In this document: positions 12,301 to 24,186 of the stretch, in pieces
Numbering within the stretch: the stretch's first letter is position 1
Layout of the letters: each line of letters starts with the position of its first letter
NCBI GenBank assembly: GCA_963580455.1
Contig: OY756968.1
Span: 18,507,996-18,571,995 of the forward strand
DNA length: 64,000 nucleotides
Reading direction: 5' to 3'
From: Euonymus europaeus
Lineage: Eukaryota > Streptophyta > Magnoliopsida > Celastrales > Celastraceae
Position numbers and translations under genes: made by a program
Notes under the pieces: generated by a model
The model's database searches: none
Seen by the model: only the letters and a program-made list of their open reading frames with translations
What the model was told of the DNA's origin: nothing

Positions 12301-14059
12301 CTCCAGCAAAATTCATACAAGGCTTCTAAATACACTTCTTGAATTGGTGCTTAGAGAACGGACCGGTGAAGTTATTAACCGGGGACTGATGAGGAATATA
12401 ATTAAGATGCTTATGGAGTTGGGTTCTTCTGTTTACCAAGAAGACCTTGAAAAGCCTTTCCTTGAGGTCTCAGGGGAGTTTTACCGGGGTGAATCTCAGA
12501 AGTTCATTGAGTGTTGTGATTGTGGGGAGTATCTAAAGAAAGCTGAGAGACGTCTTAATGAAGAAATAGACAGAGTGACCCATTATTTGGATGCCAAGAG
12601 TGAAGATAAGATAACAAACGTGGTTGAGAACGAGATGATTGCTAATCACATGCTTAGATTGGTCCACATAGAAAATTCGGGTCTGGTAAATATGCTTATT
12701 GATGATAAGTATGAAGACATGGGAAGAATGTACCATTTGTTTCGTAGGGTGCCCAACGGACTTTCAACAATCAGAGAAGTGATGACTTCTCACCTAAGGG
12801 AGACTGGTAAACAGTTGGTCACTGATCCAGAAAGATTAAAAGATCCCGTTGAGTTTGTCCAGCGGCTGTTGGATGAAAAAGACAAGTACGATAACATAAT
12901 AAGCATGGCATTTATCAATGACAAGACATTTCAGAATGCTTTGAATTCCTCTTTTGAATACTTCATTAATTTGAATCCTCGTTCGCCTGAGTTCATTTCA
13001 TTATTTGTGGATGATAAACTTCGCAAAGGTTTGAAGGGTGTAAGTGAGGAGGATGCAGAAATTATTCTTGACAAGGTGATGATGTTGTTTCGCTACCTGC
13101 AAGAGAAAGATGTATTCGAAAAGTATTATAAACAACATTTAGCTAAGCGACTGTTGTCTGGTAAAACTGTCTCTGATGATGCAGAGAGGAGTCTGATAGT
13201 CAAGCTTAAGACAGAATGTGGCTACCAATTTACTTCAAAGTTAGAAGGCATGTTCACAGACATGAAAACATCCCAGGACACTATGCTAGGGTTTTATGCA
13301 AGCCATCCTGAGCTTGGGGATGGCGCTACCCTAGTTGTTCAGGTTCTGACTACAGGTTCCTGGCCCACTCAGCCTAGTGTTACATGCAACTTGCCGGTTG
13401 AAATGTCAGCACTATGTGAGAAGTTCAGGTCATATTATCTAGGGACTCATACTGGTCGGAGATTATCCTGGCAAACTAATATGGGTACGGCGGATATCAA
13501 AGCAACCTTTGGAAAGGGTCAAAAGCATGAGTTGAATGTCTCCACTTATCAAATGTGTGTTCTCATGCTGTTTAACAATGCTGATCGCCTTAGCTACAAG
13601 GAGATAGAGCAGGCCACTGAGATTCCTGCTTCAGACTTGAAGAGGTGTCTGCAATCTATGGCTTGTGTGAAGGGAAAGAATGTTCTTCGAAAAGATCCTA
13701 TGAGTAAAGAAATTGGTGAAGATGATACATTTTTTGTGAATGACAAGTTTACGAGCAAGTTATACAAGGTGAAGATAGGAACGGTTGTTGCACAGAAGGA
13801 ATCAGAACCAGAGAAGCAGGAGACCAGGCAGAGAGTGGAAGAAGACAGGAAGCCTCAGATTGAAGCAGCAATAGTTAGGATCATGAAATCAAGGAGGATA
13901 TTGGATCATAACAATATAATCACTGAGGTAACTAAGCAGTTGCAGTCGCGCTTCCTGGCCAACCCTACAGAGATCAAGAAGCGGATCGAGTCCCTAATTG
14001 AAAGGGATTTCTTGGAGAGAGATGAGAACGACAGGAAATTGTATCGATATCTTGCCTAA
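9370..14059 (+). CDS. CUL3: Cullin-3, scaffold of CRL3 ubiquitin ligases
   Basis: Two exons, 9370-9530 and 12022-14059, joined by one 2,491-bp GT-AG intron in phase 2, give a 732-residue protein, the usual plant CUL3 length. The N-terminal cullin repeats bind BTB adaptor proteins. The cullin homology region follows ([10 protein letters not shown] near residue 424), and the C-terminal winged-helix part binds RBX1. The NEDD8 acceptor lysine is in the context IVRIMKSRR (about K676), and the chain ends in the family signature LYRYLA. CUL3 acts in nucleus and cytosol as the scaffold for substrate ubiquitination. I chose ATG 9370 because [18 protein letters not shown] is the expected N-terminus. 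A gypsy remnant ends 0.7 kb upstream. The ORF appears intact. Confidence 0.97.
9701..9829. repeat. Three 43-bp tandem units in CUL3 intron
   Basis: Units starting TTTAATCGC at 9701, 9744 and 9787 share GATTGTTGTTCTTGCGTAAT, with the third unit more diverged. They lie 170 bp inside the intron and do not touch splice signals. Confidence 0.9.
10492..10817. repeat. Two 165-bp tandem copies in CUL3 intron
   Basis: Copies start at 10492 and 10657 (AATCC-TTGAGGACT). They share a distinctive tail ending ATTGTAAAGGAAATTTTTATTTAAAT. They are less alike than the 266-bp duplication at 5015, so older. Confidence 0.88.
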
Positions 14060-14340
14060 AAAAGTTCATTGAGCATACTACTACTCTTGTCTGATGGTTT
14101 AACATTGGCAGTTGAATTGTACGTTGGTAAGCTGAAAATTGTTCTGTTTCTGCATGCTTCATTGGGTTACAATTTATTTCTATTGCATTTTCTTGTCTTT
14201 TGAATAGATTGCAAAAGGCCTGCCTCAGTCGATCTCTCGTATTTGGTGAGAACAAACAGGTCTTTTAATTTTTCATGAAATTTGATACTGTAGTAAAAAA
14301 TTCTTAGAATGATGTGCTTGGGATATTTTTATATGTTTAT
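14060..14340 (+). other. CUL3 3' flank
   Basis: No ORF is credible. This stretch must hold the CUL3 3' UTR; a plausible polyadenylation region is AT-rich text around 14260-14340, but I cannot place the site. Confidence 0.4.
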
Positions 14341-14719
14341 ATAATAGGTAATGATAAATAGCTCATATTTTAGAAGTCTATGGTAATTTTGTTTAAACAA
14401 TAAGAATTAAATCTTAAGAGGAATGAATTCGTTAAATTTTATCGAATTTTTATATTATAATCTAAATAATAAATTATCAAACCCTAAGATGAATAATTTG
14501 TTAAACTTAATAGGTTCGTGTATTGAATTTTCATGTTATAATTTAAAGAAACGGATTCGCTACAACACTTTTAACAGTTAATAATTAATTAGAATAAAAT
14601 CATAAAACTAAATAAACGTTCTGCATATTGATTAAAGCAGTAGAATAATTAATTAGAATAAAAAAATTAATATAATAACAAGATACGGGCTATCATGAAT
14701 TCTCAAAATATAGACTACA
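14341..14719 (-). mobile_element. MITE, copy 1 of a Mutator-like family
   Basis: The whole segment is the reverse complement of the element at 50465-50881. Its ends form imperfect inverted repeats: TAATGATAAATAGCTCATATTTT on the left, and on the right the reverse complement of a text beginning AAAATGTAGTCTATATTTTG. Inside are about three degenerate units of roughly 75 bp, each with a GAATTCGTTAAA-like core. No ORF. Target duplication is unclear in this copy. Confidence 0.65.
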
Positions 14720-15271
14720 TTTTATTTTATTTATAATTAATAGAATTACGTATTAAATTGTTTGCTAGGATGTCAAAGACAGTTAATTTTGGGTAGCAAA
14801 TAAATATCAGACACATTAGTTTACGGCGAGGTAGGTAATCTGTAGAATTATTTTGTTTGCTGTGTATGGTATTGAGAATTGAGTTGCCAAAAAAGGGAGT
14901 CGGTTTTTGGTTTTTTTTTTTTTTTATTATTATTTTTTCCTTCTATTCTTTTCCGCACAATTCCAAGCCAATTGATTTCTAATGTTGGGTGGTTGACTAT
15001 TGCTAATAACAAGATAAACAAACTCCTGCAGATCCCTAACACTTTGGTGGTTTCGTTAGAACCTTTCACTAAAATCCAATAGGATCTGCTACACATCAGG
15101 AAGCTTTTATGCATGGAGGTCAAACCAGAACCTGTGAAGTATGTTTTCAAACACAAAGGTTAGAACAACAGTTTTCTTCTTGTCATAGGCATAGCAATGG
15201 CATCCAGCTACAAGTTAAAATTAAAGAAACATGTATGACCCCAAAAAACACACTGTACCTGATTTCTTTCA

Positions 15272-18200
15272 TTATGTTTTGGATTCTGGGATGAGGAGGC
15301 GACTTTGTATATGTGAGAATTTCTTCACATCTTGTCCCCACAACCTGTACGGATATCGTATGAATTGAGAACAAATACGGATGATATAAAGAGTAAAGTC
15401 TACTTCTAACAGGCTAGAATGTATGTTTCATGTTAACAAATCCGATACTCCTACAGCGACTGGGAAAAAATGCTGAAAATGCATTAGGAACCTGAATTTC
15501 AGGTGATTTGTCAGCTTTTAATTGAAAGAAATGGGAGAACATTAGTTCACACACGTTGAATCGACCAACTGATCATTATAATGGTTATGGAAATCATGAA
15601 CAATGCCTCAAATACGAAAGAATATACATGCATAAATGTGTTTATGCAACGCTAAATAACACACCAGCAATCAATCCCGACAGCATTGGCCCCAAGCTTA
15701 TCAGCATTTTCATCATCGCCAACGTGAACTGCCTTCTCAGGCTCCACGCCAATTTGATCTACAACAAATACTGTGTATTATGATGATTGTCTTACTTCAG
15801 TCTTATAACATCATCAGATGCAATGTATAATGGGGTATCACCACTAATCTTGTTGTCTTCTAATATGTTTATTTGGTAGAAGGATGAAACAACATCTTGT
15901 ACAAGTCTTAGATTCGCGCCATTCTCTCAACTTAAGAAACTTGTGAACCAATTAGACAAAACTCTCTATTTTGTAGTTCAGATATTTTCAAGACAGTAAC
16001 ACATTCAAATAAACCAGCGGCAGGATTTCATTTAACCGGAGGCAGAAGCGAGATACACACATTTTTAGTGACTAGACTAGTCATGAACTGAAATTTTCAA
16101 TAATAACAAGAACACATAAATAGCATATTCCGCAACATGAATCTTTAAGCAGAATATTTGTTGACATTACATACCTAAAGCAGCTTTAAATATTCTCGCA
16201 TCTGGTTTTTCATATCCAATCTCTGAAGATATAATAACAGAATCAAACCTGACAAGAAAGGGAGAAAGCAAACAAAATCACAAAACATCCTTCCAACTTT
16301 ATACATCGAACCATGTATAGCTGCCCGATATTACCGTCCTTCCCTAGATAAGTGACCAATTACTAAGTTTTTGTTAATTTCCTCCCCAGAACAGTCTTAA
16401 TGGAGAAAAAAGAAAAGATTTTCAACATTTTTCACACATTACAAAGGATGAATCAACACAAAATTCACTGTCCTAAAGAATCCTGGTCTATGAGCGTATA
16501 GTAGACATAAAGCAGCACATGAAAATTAAAGATGCTATGGAATTAGACAATAAATTTACCACCCTCGATGAACCATGCACAAGAAGCGGATGACAGTGAT
16601 TACAATGAAGAATAATGCTTACAGATCTACAACGTTCAGGTCCTTCAATAGCTTCCTCAAGCGAGTATCAAAATTGGACACGACAGCCACCTTGACTGTG
16701 CCATTAATTAGAAGATCAGAAAGGAAGAACAAGTAAGCTCCATTTCCCTAGATATTGAACAAAAAAGCAGGATGATAAGTATACCTCCAGCATCTTTGAG
16801 GAGCAATATTGTTTTGTAAGCCCCATCGGGAAGATGCCACGCATCACCTTCTGCATAGTACTGTGCAGAGCAGCCAATATGACTTCAGAAGTTCAGATGA
16901 GAGTGATAATAAATAAATTATTGGATTCATATGTTGACAGTCATGGCTCTATAGAACAAGCCACAATTAACATGAATATGATAAGAATGCAAAACTGAAT
17001 TTTTACCTCATAGACTTCTTCAAAATAATCACTGTTGGTGCAACCAGTGGCTTCAGAGACAACAAGTTTCCAAAATGTCCTCCCATCTCCCTTATTATGG
17101 TGTATAAGACATAAGAATCAACGTACTTCAGTTCTTTTTTTCACCATATGATTTATTTTGCTAATTCCAGGCCACTTAAGTAGAAGGAAACATTAATCTA
17201 TTTCACATAGCTAATCAAAATTCACACCGAGCGAAAGAGATACAAAATCATCCATGAAAAGCTCATGGGTCATAGACACATGTTGCTGGGTCTTTTTTCT
17301 AAGGCCATTTATTTGTTAAAAAGGATAAAGTTGACCCAGGAAATATATTGCAGCAAGAGAAATGATTGTAAGTTGTAACTTTATACAGGACTTGGGTTTT
17401 TATGGGCTTTTAAAAAAAAATCATCAATTAAATCAATTAATCAAGACACATTTTTGTAACAGCAGAATGTGAAAAGATTTTCGTAGACCACACCTTAAAA
17501 CAACAATAAATCTGTAACAAAATATGAACCAGTGAAGCCTTAAGGCTTATAGGGCTATTGGTACAGTAGGTTGGATGTTCTGTTTCATATTCAACAAGGA
17601 AAATGCTTCATTCACATGCCAGCTACAAAGGAACTGCTAACTTATTTAGTTTTTTTTTGGGTACACCATACAAGCTTTCCTTTAGACGGCTGACATGGCC
17701 TAACCCGATAAACCCTAAAAACCCGAAGTTGAGCAAAAGCCTAGTGCATAGCCACTAGATTATCGCTCCAGTGGAAATTGAACTCAGAACCATTCGAGTG
17801 ATCAAGTCCATATGATTTGGCCCCAAGAGAGACTCAACAACTAGACTATCACCAAAGTGGTTACTAATGTCCATACTATTATGGGACAAATAGAAAACCC
17901 TGCGAGACCTAGATCTCAATTTAAAAAATAAACACTAAGGATTTTCCAAAGGCAAATGAGGCATTTGTAGTATGCCACAGCAAAACGAGTCCCATTTATT
18001 AACAAGAACATGATACTTAATCTAGCAACGTTTGCTTGAAACAATATGCAAGGCTACCAAAGAAAAACGAGATTCGAGAACTACTGGAGACAGGCAAGAG
18101 GCCAAAGGAGGAGCAATATATCAAAACACATTGTATAAAAGAATAGGATCAAATCCTAAATCCTAAATCCTCATTACAAATGAGCAGAAAGTACATGAAA

Positions 18201-18768
18201 TTCCAGTTAGCTAGCCGGATAAAAGAAAACTGACCTGGTAACGGAGCTTTTCAGGCCATGGAGCTGCGAAAGCTCTCTTAAAACCTTGCTTAATCTCAGC
18301 TGGACTCAACCTTAGTCCTGAATGACAAATTGGAGTCCACAACAATAAGCCCCGTACAACCAAAGTAAAAAAGATCAAACAAAAAACTGTTGAATTCGGG
18401 AAAGCATAACATGATACAGAAATTTGAGGGAGAAATGAACCGTATTTGGTGGCAATGGAGGCGTATGTTTCTTCAACGGGTGTTGACAATTGCAAAAGGG
18501 TACCTCCGGCATCCAACAACAGTGCATCATAAGCCCTCCTAACTGCCCAATCACAAAGAAGGGATTGATTATAAAAAAACCCACCCCAAAAAATCTCCAA
18601 TTCAATTGGGTTAATCAGTTTTTGTTTTCAAAGGGATTGATGAATCTAACCAGCGTTGATGGCCGTCGAAGAGAAACGAAGGTGGGTGTTTGAGAGCTTC
18701 AAATTATCAGGTTTAAGGGCTCTCAAGATACTATTCCCATGCCCGCATTTCATCAAACATGTCTCCAT
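15272..18768 (-). CDS. HAD-superfamily hydrolase, HDHD3-like
   Basis: Nine exons on the minus strand: 18768-18651, 18542-18441, 18317-18235, 17090-17007, 16860-16785, 16695-16623, 16248-16175, 15758-15665 and 15344-15272. All introns are GT-AG and total coding length is 777 bp, giving 258 residues. HAD motifs appear in order: DAGGT (I, D50), VVSNFD (II, S161), [10 protein letters not shown] (III, K193) and HVGDDENAD (IV, D218/D219). The last exon completes [18 protein letters not shown]. Residue +2 after the nucleophile is Gly rather than the general-acid Asp of most HAD phosphatases, so substrate and activity are uncertain. The N-terminus ([18 protein letters not shown]) could be a targeting sequence. 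No operon-like context; an Athila-like or copia relationship is absent within its exons. Confidence 0.93.
17648..17865 (-). mobile_element. Candidate tRNA-derived SINE in intron 3 of the HAD gene
   Basis: Read on the minus strand it starts GGTGATAGTCTAGTTG (A-box-like). It then has AGTTCAATTTCC (B-box-like, near 17785-17774) and ends in an A-run (the T-run at 17650-17658 on +). This order, length of about 220 bp and A-rich 3' end fit a plant SINE. No second copy is in the window. Confidence 0.5.
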
Positions 18769-18827
18769 TTGATCCGAGAGAGCCTTGAACGATATTCACT
18801 ATGCCTACTCTCGAGTCTCGACTTCCA

Positions 18828-18836
18828 ATATTTATA
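18828..18836 (-). promoter_or_regulatory. TATA box of the HAD hydrolase gene
   Basis: CTATAAATA on the minus strand lies 60 bp upstream of the start codon at 18768. A start site about 30 bp downstream would leave a leader of roughly 30 bases. Confidence 0.6.
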
Positions 18837-18845
18837 GAAAAAACT

Positions 18846-19513
18846 GTTAAGCAATAAATAATTCTTACAAAAAAACTAAACAAAAAATTTATGAAATGAA
18901 TTGTGTTTTGTTTTGTTTGGGAAAATGATCAGGATACTCATTTGCAAAAAATATCAAAGCTTAAATCAGGAATAGAAATCGATAATAACACCACAATCAC
19001 AATATAATCATTTGCGTATAAAATTCTAAAAATTAAGAAAAATCCCGATTGTTATTAGAGGACAACCAAATAGAATTGTTACAATCACACTTTTAATATT
19101 TCCTCTCACCCAAAACACAAACACAAAAATCATGATTGGTGTCATATATGTATATTAATGACAAAAACCAATTTGTGTTTTGGGTTAAGCAATAAATAAT
19201 TCTTAAAAAAAACTAAACAAAAAATTTATGAAATGAATTGTGTTTTGTTTTGTTTGGGAAAATTATCAGGATACTCATTTGCAAAAAATATCAAAGCTTA
19301 AATCAGGAATAGAAATTGATAATAACACCACAATCACAATATAATCATTTGCGTATAAAATTTTAAAAATTAAGAAAAATCACGATTGTTATCAGAGGAC
19401 AACCAAATAGAATTGTTATAATTACACTTTTAATATTTCCTCTCACCCAAAACACAAACACAAAAATCACGATTGCTGTCATATATGTATATTAATGACA
19501 AAAACCAATTTGT
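18846..19513. repeat. 338-bp tandem duplication upstream of the HAD gene
   Basis: Copies start at 18846 and 19184, each with GTTAAGCAATAAATAATTCTTA. They differ at a handful of positions, and the second copy ends about 8 bp early. No ORF and no terminal motifs were seen. It begins directly upstream of the TATA box. Confidence 0.92.
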
Positions 19514-19616
19514 CAGCAAATTCTGAGACATGACTTGCCACCCATGTCACTTAATACACCACACACACAACCACCTGGTCACCCATGCCATTTAAGACAC
19601 CACACACACACTCACC

Positions 19617-19691
19617 TATATATATATATATATATTATCTGTGTGCGTTTGTCTTTTGTCTCTTGCATTGAAATGCAAATAATGACACTTC

Positions 19692-19740
<49 letters not shown>

Positions 19741-19796
19741 CTGTGTGTGTTTGTCTTTTGTCTCTTGCATTGAAATGCAAATAATGACACTTCATT
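19617..19796. repeat. (TA)n microsatellites with a duplicated 60-bp spacer
   Basis: (TA) runs at 19617-19635 and 19695-19737 each precede a near-identical spacer starting TTATCTGTGTG (19635-19694 and 19737-19796). The long (TA)21 run is a likely hypervariable site. CACACA runs precede it at 19560-19610. Confidence 0.92.
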
Positions 19797-20181
19797 GTGT
19801 CTCTTGTATTAAATATTTGTTAACACAAAGTCTTACTTTTGACTTAGATCAAATGTGTTTGTCGACCTTTCGGATCAAAAAACTTCATTACACAATTTTT
19901 TTTATCAATATCAACAGGTTTTTTCTATGTGAAAGTCCATTTTAAGTTATAAAAGTTAAAATTGTTGCACAATTAAATTATAAGTGAATGTCAGATTTAG
20001 ATATTGGACACCTAATAGATTACTTACACATTTAGTGAAGTAGTTTCTATTGGTATGCATCAAGTTATTTATCATATTATGGGCTTTTATGTCTTCTTCT
20101 TATGAGTCATTATAATGATATCCTTATACAATGTCTCTATTGAGATAACAAAAATTAAGCAACTAAACCTGAATTTTTTAT
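19797..20181 (+). other. Gene-free stretch, probable LTR tail of a copia remnant
   Basis: AT-rich with no credible ORF. It directly precedes a copia-type primer-binding site at 20182, so its right part is likely the 3' end of a 5' LTR. The LTR start was not recognised. Confidence 0.4.
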
Positions 20182-21006
20182 TGGTATCAGAACCAAATAC
20201 ATCACTTTCTCCTCTTCAAATCCTAGCCTACTCCAAATTCTTGTAATTATGCAGTATCTCGAAAGAAGAGGCCTCTACCTAAAATCAAATCCTACACCGA
20301 AAAAACCTAAACAAATGACCAGCGTTGGAGATGTTGTTGTTTTCTTTTCAAGCGAAACCTCTGCTACAAGTGAGCCAATCAATCTAAATACCCTACCATT
20401 AGCCTTTAAGTTAAACAATACAAACTTCAGGATCTAGTCCAAGATGATGGATGTTCATGTTACGAGCTTTAATAAACTTAGATATCTTGCTAGTTAGATA
20501 CCAAAAGTTGTTGCAACAAATTCTAGATACTTAAAGTGGTGAACAAAAGATGCAATGGTATTTGGTTCATTTTTGAAGACCATGAAGCAGCACTTGCTTA
20601 GCCTGTTTATCGACTTGCCGACAGGCAAGAATATTTGGATAGTGTTACCCAAATATTTTATGATGGGGCTAATGAGTCTCAATTTATGAGTGGCATTGCA
20701 AATTAACAAGAATGAAGCAAGTAAAACATCCAATAAATAAGTATTTTGCAGAGTCAAAAGGTGTGTGAAAGGAGAGAGATAAATAGCTTTTGAACAAGGT
20801 GGTTTGTGTTGTTGATTTGAAGACCTGGAAGGATCAATTACAAGAAGACCAAGTATATGATTTTTTTGTAGGTCTTGATGATGTATTTGATTCAACTCGA
20901 TGTGATCTTCTCTGAATGAAGCTTGTCTTGGGCACAGAAAATTGTTTTAACAATGTTTGACTCGAAGCACAGCGATTGGTGGAAAGCATAGTGAAGTAGT
21001 CCCTCC

Positions 21007-21767
21007 ATGGCCATGGTTAGTAAACTAACATCAACAGTCTATCCTCGGACTACTCTTCTTGTCATAGGCAATGAGGTGAAAGAGATTGAGCATCTAAAAC
21101 AGTATTTGTCTTCAAATTTTGAGATGCAGGATCTAGGAGGACTAAAATATTTTCTCAGGATCGAATCTGCTCGTTCTCAAGAAGGTATTTATTTGTCACA
21201 TTGCAAGTATGTTTTGGATCTTTTGTCAGAGATTGGCATATTGGAGTGTAAACCTGCAGATATACCTATTGTGCAAAATCTTCATCTTGCCATCTATCAA
21301 GATCAAATTCTGACTAACAAAGAGAGATTTCAAAGGTTAGTGGGAAAAATTATTTACCATTTTCTTACCAGACCTCACATTGAGTCAATTTATGTATTCT
21401 TTGAGCGAGGATCATATGAAGGAAGTGATGTGTATTTTAAGTTACCTTAAAGAGGCTCCAAGAAGAGGATTGATATTCAAGAAGTATGGGTACATGAAGG
21501 TAAAAGGGTATACCGACACTAATTGGGCTAGAAATATTCTTGATTGTTGGTCTACTTTAGGCTACTTTATGTTTGTCGCTAGAAATTTTGTTACCTAGAG
21601 AAGCAAAAAGTAGATTGTTATGGCTTTTTCCTCTGTCAAAGATGAATTTAGGGGAATGACACATGAAATTTGTGAGCTCTTGTGGGTCTAGACGTTACTC
21701 ATTGATATTGGTTTCAAGCTTGATGGTTTGATAAAATTGTACTATGCTAACAAAGCTGCATGTGAGA
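21007..21767 (+). pseudogene. copia RT C-terminus and RNase H (5' part)
   Basis: Copia hallmarks are DLGGLKYFLRIE, GIYLSHCKYVLDLL, RLVGKIIY (all before 21450) and, in the next frame, SYLKEAPRRGLIFK and YTDTNWA. These are followed by the RNase H segment LYYANKAACEM, cut at 21767 by the inserted element. Frame changes and stops show it is dead. Confidence 0.88.
21763..21767 (+). repeat. Target-site duplication TGAGA (left)
   Basis: TGAGA directly precedes the LTR start TGATAAG at 21768; the partner copy is at 26218-26222. Confidence 0.9.
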
Positions 21768-22642
21768 TGATAAGTGCCAGAATATACGTTTTTAAAGTGA
21801 TAAAATACTACCAAAGCAATGCCAAGAAATTGTGCTTAAAAGCTGAATTTTCAAGATTATTGTACTTAAGATCTTCTTGGCTGTTTTGCAGGTTAACAGG
21901 TAGTAAGAGCTGTCGGAATGAGATTTGATCTTCAGTAAATTTTTAGAGGACACTTCAAGCTTTGCAGGAAGTTCTGGTTCACAAAAATCAGAGTTCGTTT
22001 GGGCCTCTAAAGGTTGCCTCAAAGTCAAGTTTGGAAGTTATATTCGAAGCAGAATTTCTGTTTGCAGACCAGACCTTTAGAAGCCCATAACTTGAGTGTC
22101 TGATATCCAAATTGAGTGATTCAAAAGCCCATAATTATCTACACATTTGTATCTACAATATTGATGAAGGGTTTGAGTTCATAATAGGCTTCGTTTAGGC
22201 CCAGAATATAGTTACAAGATTAGTGTGTAATTGGATGTTGATGTCATTGATGATACCATTTCCATTCAAAGAGTGGACAATCCACCACACCAATTTGATG
22301 GACAATCCACCACCAAAAGATGGCACTAACTCCTCCACTATGTGCTCATTTTCTCTATAAATAGAGAGGAGTAGGAGCTAGGAGGGGGAGCTTGGAGACA
22401 AGAAGGAAAGAAGGAGAAGAATTGGAAGCAAAAAGAGGAGAAGGAAAAGAAGAAAACAAGGCTTGTGTTTGTAATTATGTTTTTATGTTTCATGTTTTAT
22501 TTGGTTATGTATAACTAAACTCTTGTTAGTTAGGGCTTGTCTTGAAGCCCAAGCATGCTTTCAATTTTATAAGTTGTGTGTGGATTTCAATTTCTACAAG
22601 CATGATGATTTTGATTTTTCCATGTTATGTGAGTTCTAGTAT
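21768..22642 (+). repeat. Left LTR, 3'-truncated
   Basis: Matches 24689-25563 except at six positions. It has a TATAAATA box at 22356-22363, copied in the right LTR at 25277-25284, which would drive element transcription. The last 654 bp of the LTR are missing. Confidence 0.93.
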
Positions 22643-22653
22643 TTTTCCATGTT

Positions 22654-23577
22654 ATGCCAGAACGGCGAATCGATTCCAAAATCCTGAATGATTCTGCCAA
22701 TCGATGGGCCATGAGCTACCTCCGTGACCAATCTCTGCTGTTCTTGGTCGATCCTGATCCAAAAGACGACTTACCGGTGTATCCTCACATCGTTCGCTCC
22801 TTTTACCATACTCTTCTCGAGTTACCCCACTCTTATGGCACTCAACCAGTATATCAGGTTGACGTCCCTGGTCTTCGGATTCAATTCACGTCAGCGGATA
22901 TTTGCAAATGTTTAGGTTATCCACCTACCATTGACGTCGCTGAAGGTTTTCAAGCGCCGATCTCTATTTCCCATCAAGAGATGATTGATGATCTGTGTCA
23001 AGGGCGACACGATCCGAATAATGCTGCTTCTACACGCCGCTCTTATTTGCCGTCCACGATGTGGATGCTTGATAATGCCATCCGAAGTAACCTTTGCCCC
23101 ATTGGACACAGTCAACAACGCCAGGGTAACATACTTTCCGCCCTATATTACATGTATCGTGGAGCCTGGTTTGATATTGGCCGGATTTACCTTGAGAGCA
23201 TTCTTAAGGCGAAGACCCTTGTGGAGAGACAAAAAACCAAGGTTGGGAGATTATTTTTCCCGAGACTCATCACGAGGTTGCTTTTCAGTATGGGCATTCT
23301 CCCACCTCCCAGTCAGACAACTTCCAATTATTCGGTGACTGTTTTGGAGAACTCTACCTGGCGTCAGAGTACTAGCCACATGCTTTCCAGTGCTCGCAGA
23401 CAACGCACACCGCGACGTCCAGTTGCTTTACCACTGGAAGCGTCTGACTCTTCTGTTGCTGCACTACCTTCGACTGACCACATTCACGACATCTTAGCCC
23501 GCCTGCATAGGTTGGAGGTTGGACAACAGCGGCTGGAACACATGCTAAATGTCCTCATGGACATGGTGCGGCGCTAA
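22654..23577 (+). CDS. Putative plant transposon protein (Transposase_32-like), N-terminally shortened
   Basis: 307 codons open from ATG 22654. The first 200 residues fit the 'putative plant transposon protein' domain seen in many plant LTR elements: VYPHIVRSFYHTL, VYQVDVPGLRIQFTSADICKCLGYP, RSYLPSTMWMLDNAIRSNLCP, LSALYYMYRGAWFDIGRIYLESIL. The C-terminal 60 residues carry a likely short coiled coil (ILARLHRLEVGQQRLEHML). Its molecular role is unknown; it may be a structural or gag-like protein. The sister copy at 31110-32100 has a longer N-terminus, so this start is secondary and the ATG comes from a 16-bp filler repeat. The frame is otherwise uninterrupted. Confidence 0.8.
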   Translation: MPERRIDSKILNDSANRWAMSYLRDQSLLFLVDPDPKDDLPVYPHIVRSFYHTLLELPHSYGTQPVYQVDVPGLRIQFTSADICKCLGYPPTIDVAEGFQAPISISHQEMIDDLCQGRHDPNNAASTRRSYLPSTMWMLDNAIRSNLCPIGHSQQRQGNILSALYYMYRGAWFDIGRIYLESILKAKTLVERQKTKVGRLFFPRLITRLLFSMGILPPPSQTTSNYSVTVLENSTWRQSTSHMLSSARRQRTPRRPVALPLEASDSSVAALPSTDHIHDILARLHRLEVGQQRLEHMLNVLMDMVRR

Positions 23578-24112
23578 CCATCTTCTCCTTCCACCATTGT
23601 CCGAGCATCTTCCACCTCAGGTTGTATTTTTCTATCTTCTGTTTCTTTGCATTGCATTGCATTGCTTTTCCATACTTCGTCATTTTCACATTGCGAATTT
23701 TCACATTGTGGACAAGTTTGGTTTAGGTTGGGGGTGGTGGCATATTCATGCACTTTGATGTTTTGGTACTGGTACAATTAGTTTGAGTCAATTTTTCTAT
23801 CTAGATTATTAGAAAGCAACTTTTAACACACTTTTGTCCACAAATACTAAGCCTTGTGGTAAGATGGATGATAATGCATATGACTAAGAATATTTTCTGG
23901 TTAAAGCACAAATGAGAGGAGAGAAATGAGTAAACAACTTATGAACTTGCATTGATCTCTTGAAATGGATAATTGTTGTCAATGAACACCATTACATGGT
24001 TTGTGGAATGATTGGATGGATGTTGAGGATGATATTGATCAATGTTTTAGAACAATGTTGTAATTTTGCTGGGCCTTTGTTTGAGATGTTCTATATTATG
24101 AATTCGAGACAT

Positions 24113-24186
24113 AAAAAAAAGAAAAAAAAAGAAACAATGATGAAAAAGAAAAAAAAAAGAAAAAAGAAAGAAAAAAGAAAAAAAAT
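24113..24186. repeat. A/G-rich low-complexity run
   Basis: Nearly pure A and G text in the 3' internal region of the non-autonomous LTR element. A shorter A-rich run occurs at the matching place of the second copy (32265-32345). Confidence 0.9.

Noticed and set aside
18211..18605. 129- and 76-codon minus ORFs overlapping the HAD gene
   Set aside because: They read through introns 1-3; the spliced exons explain the coding signal.
19535..19945. 136-codon ORF with repeated Tyr-Ile
   Set aside because: It is produced by translating (TA)n and CACACA microsatellites; no start context or homology.
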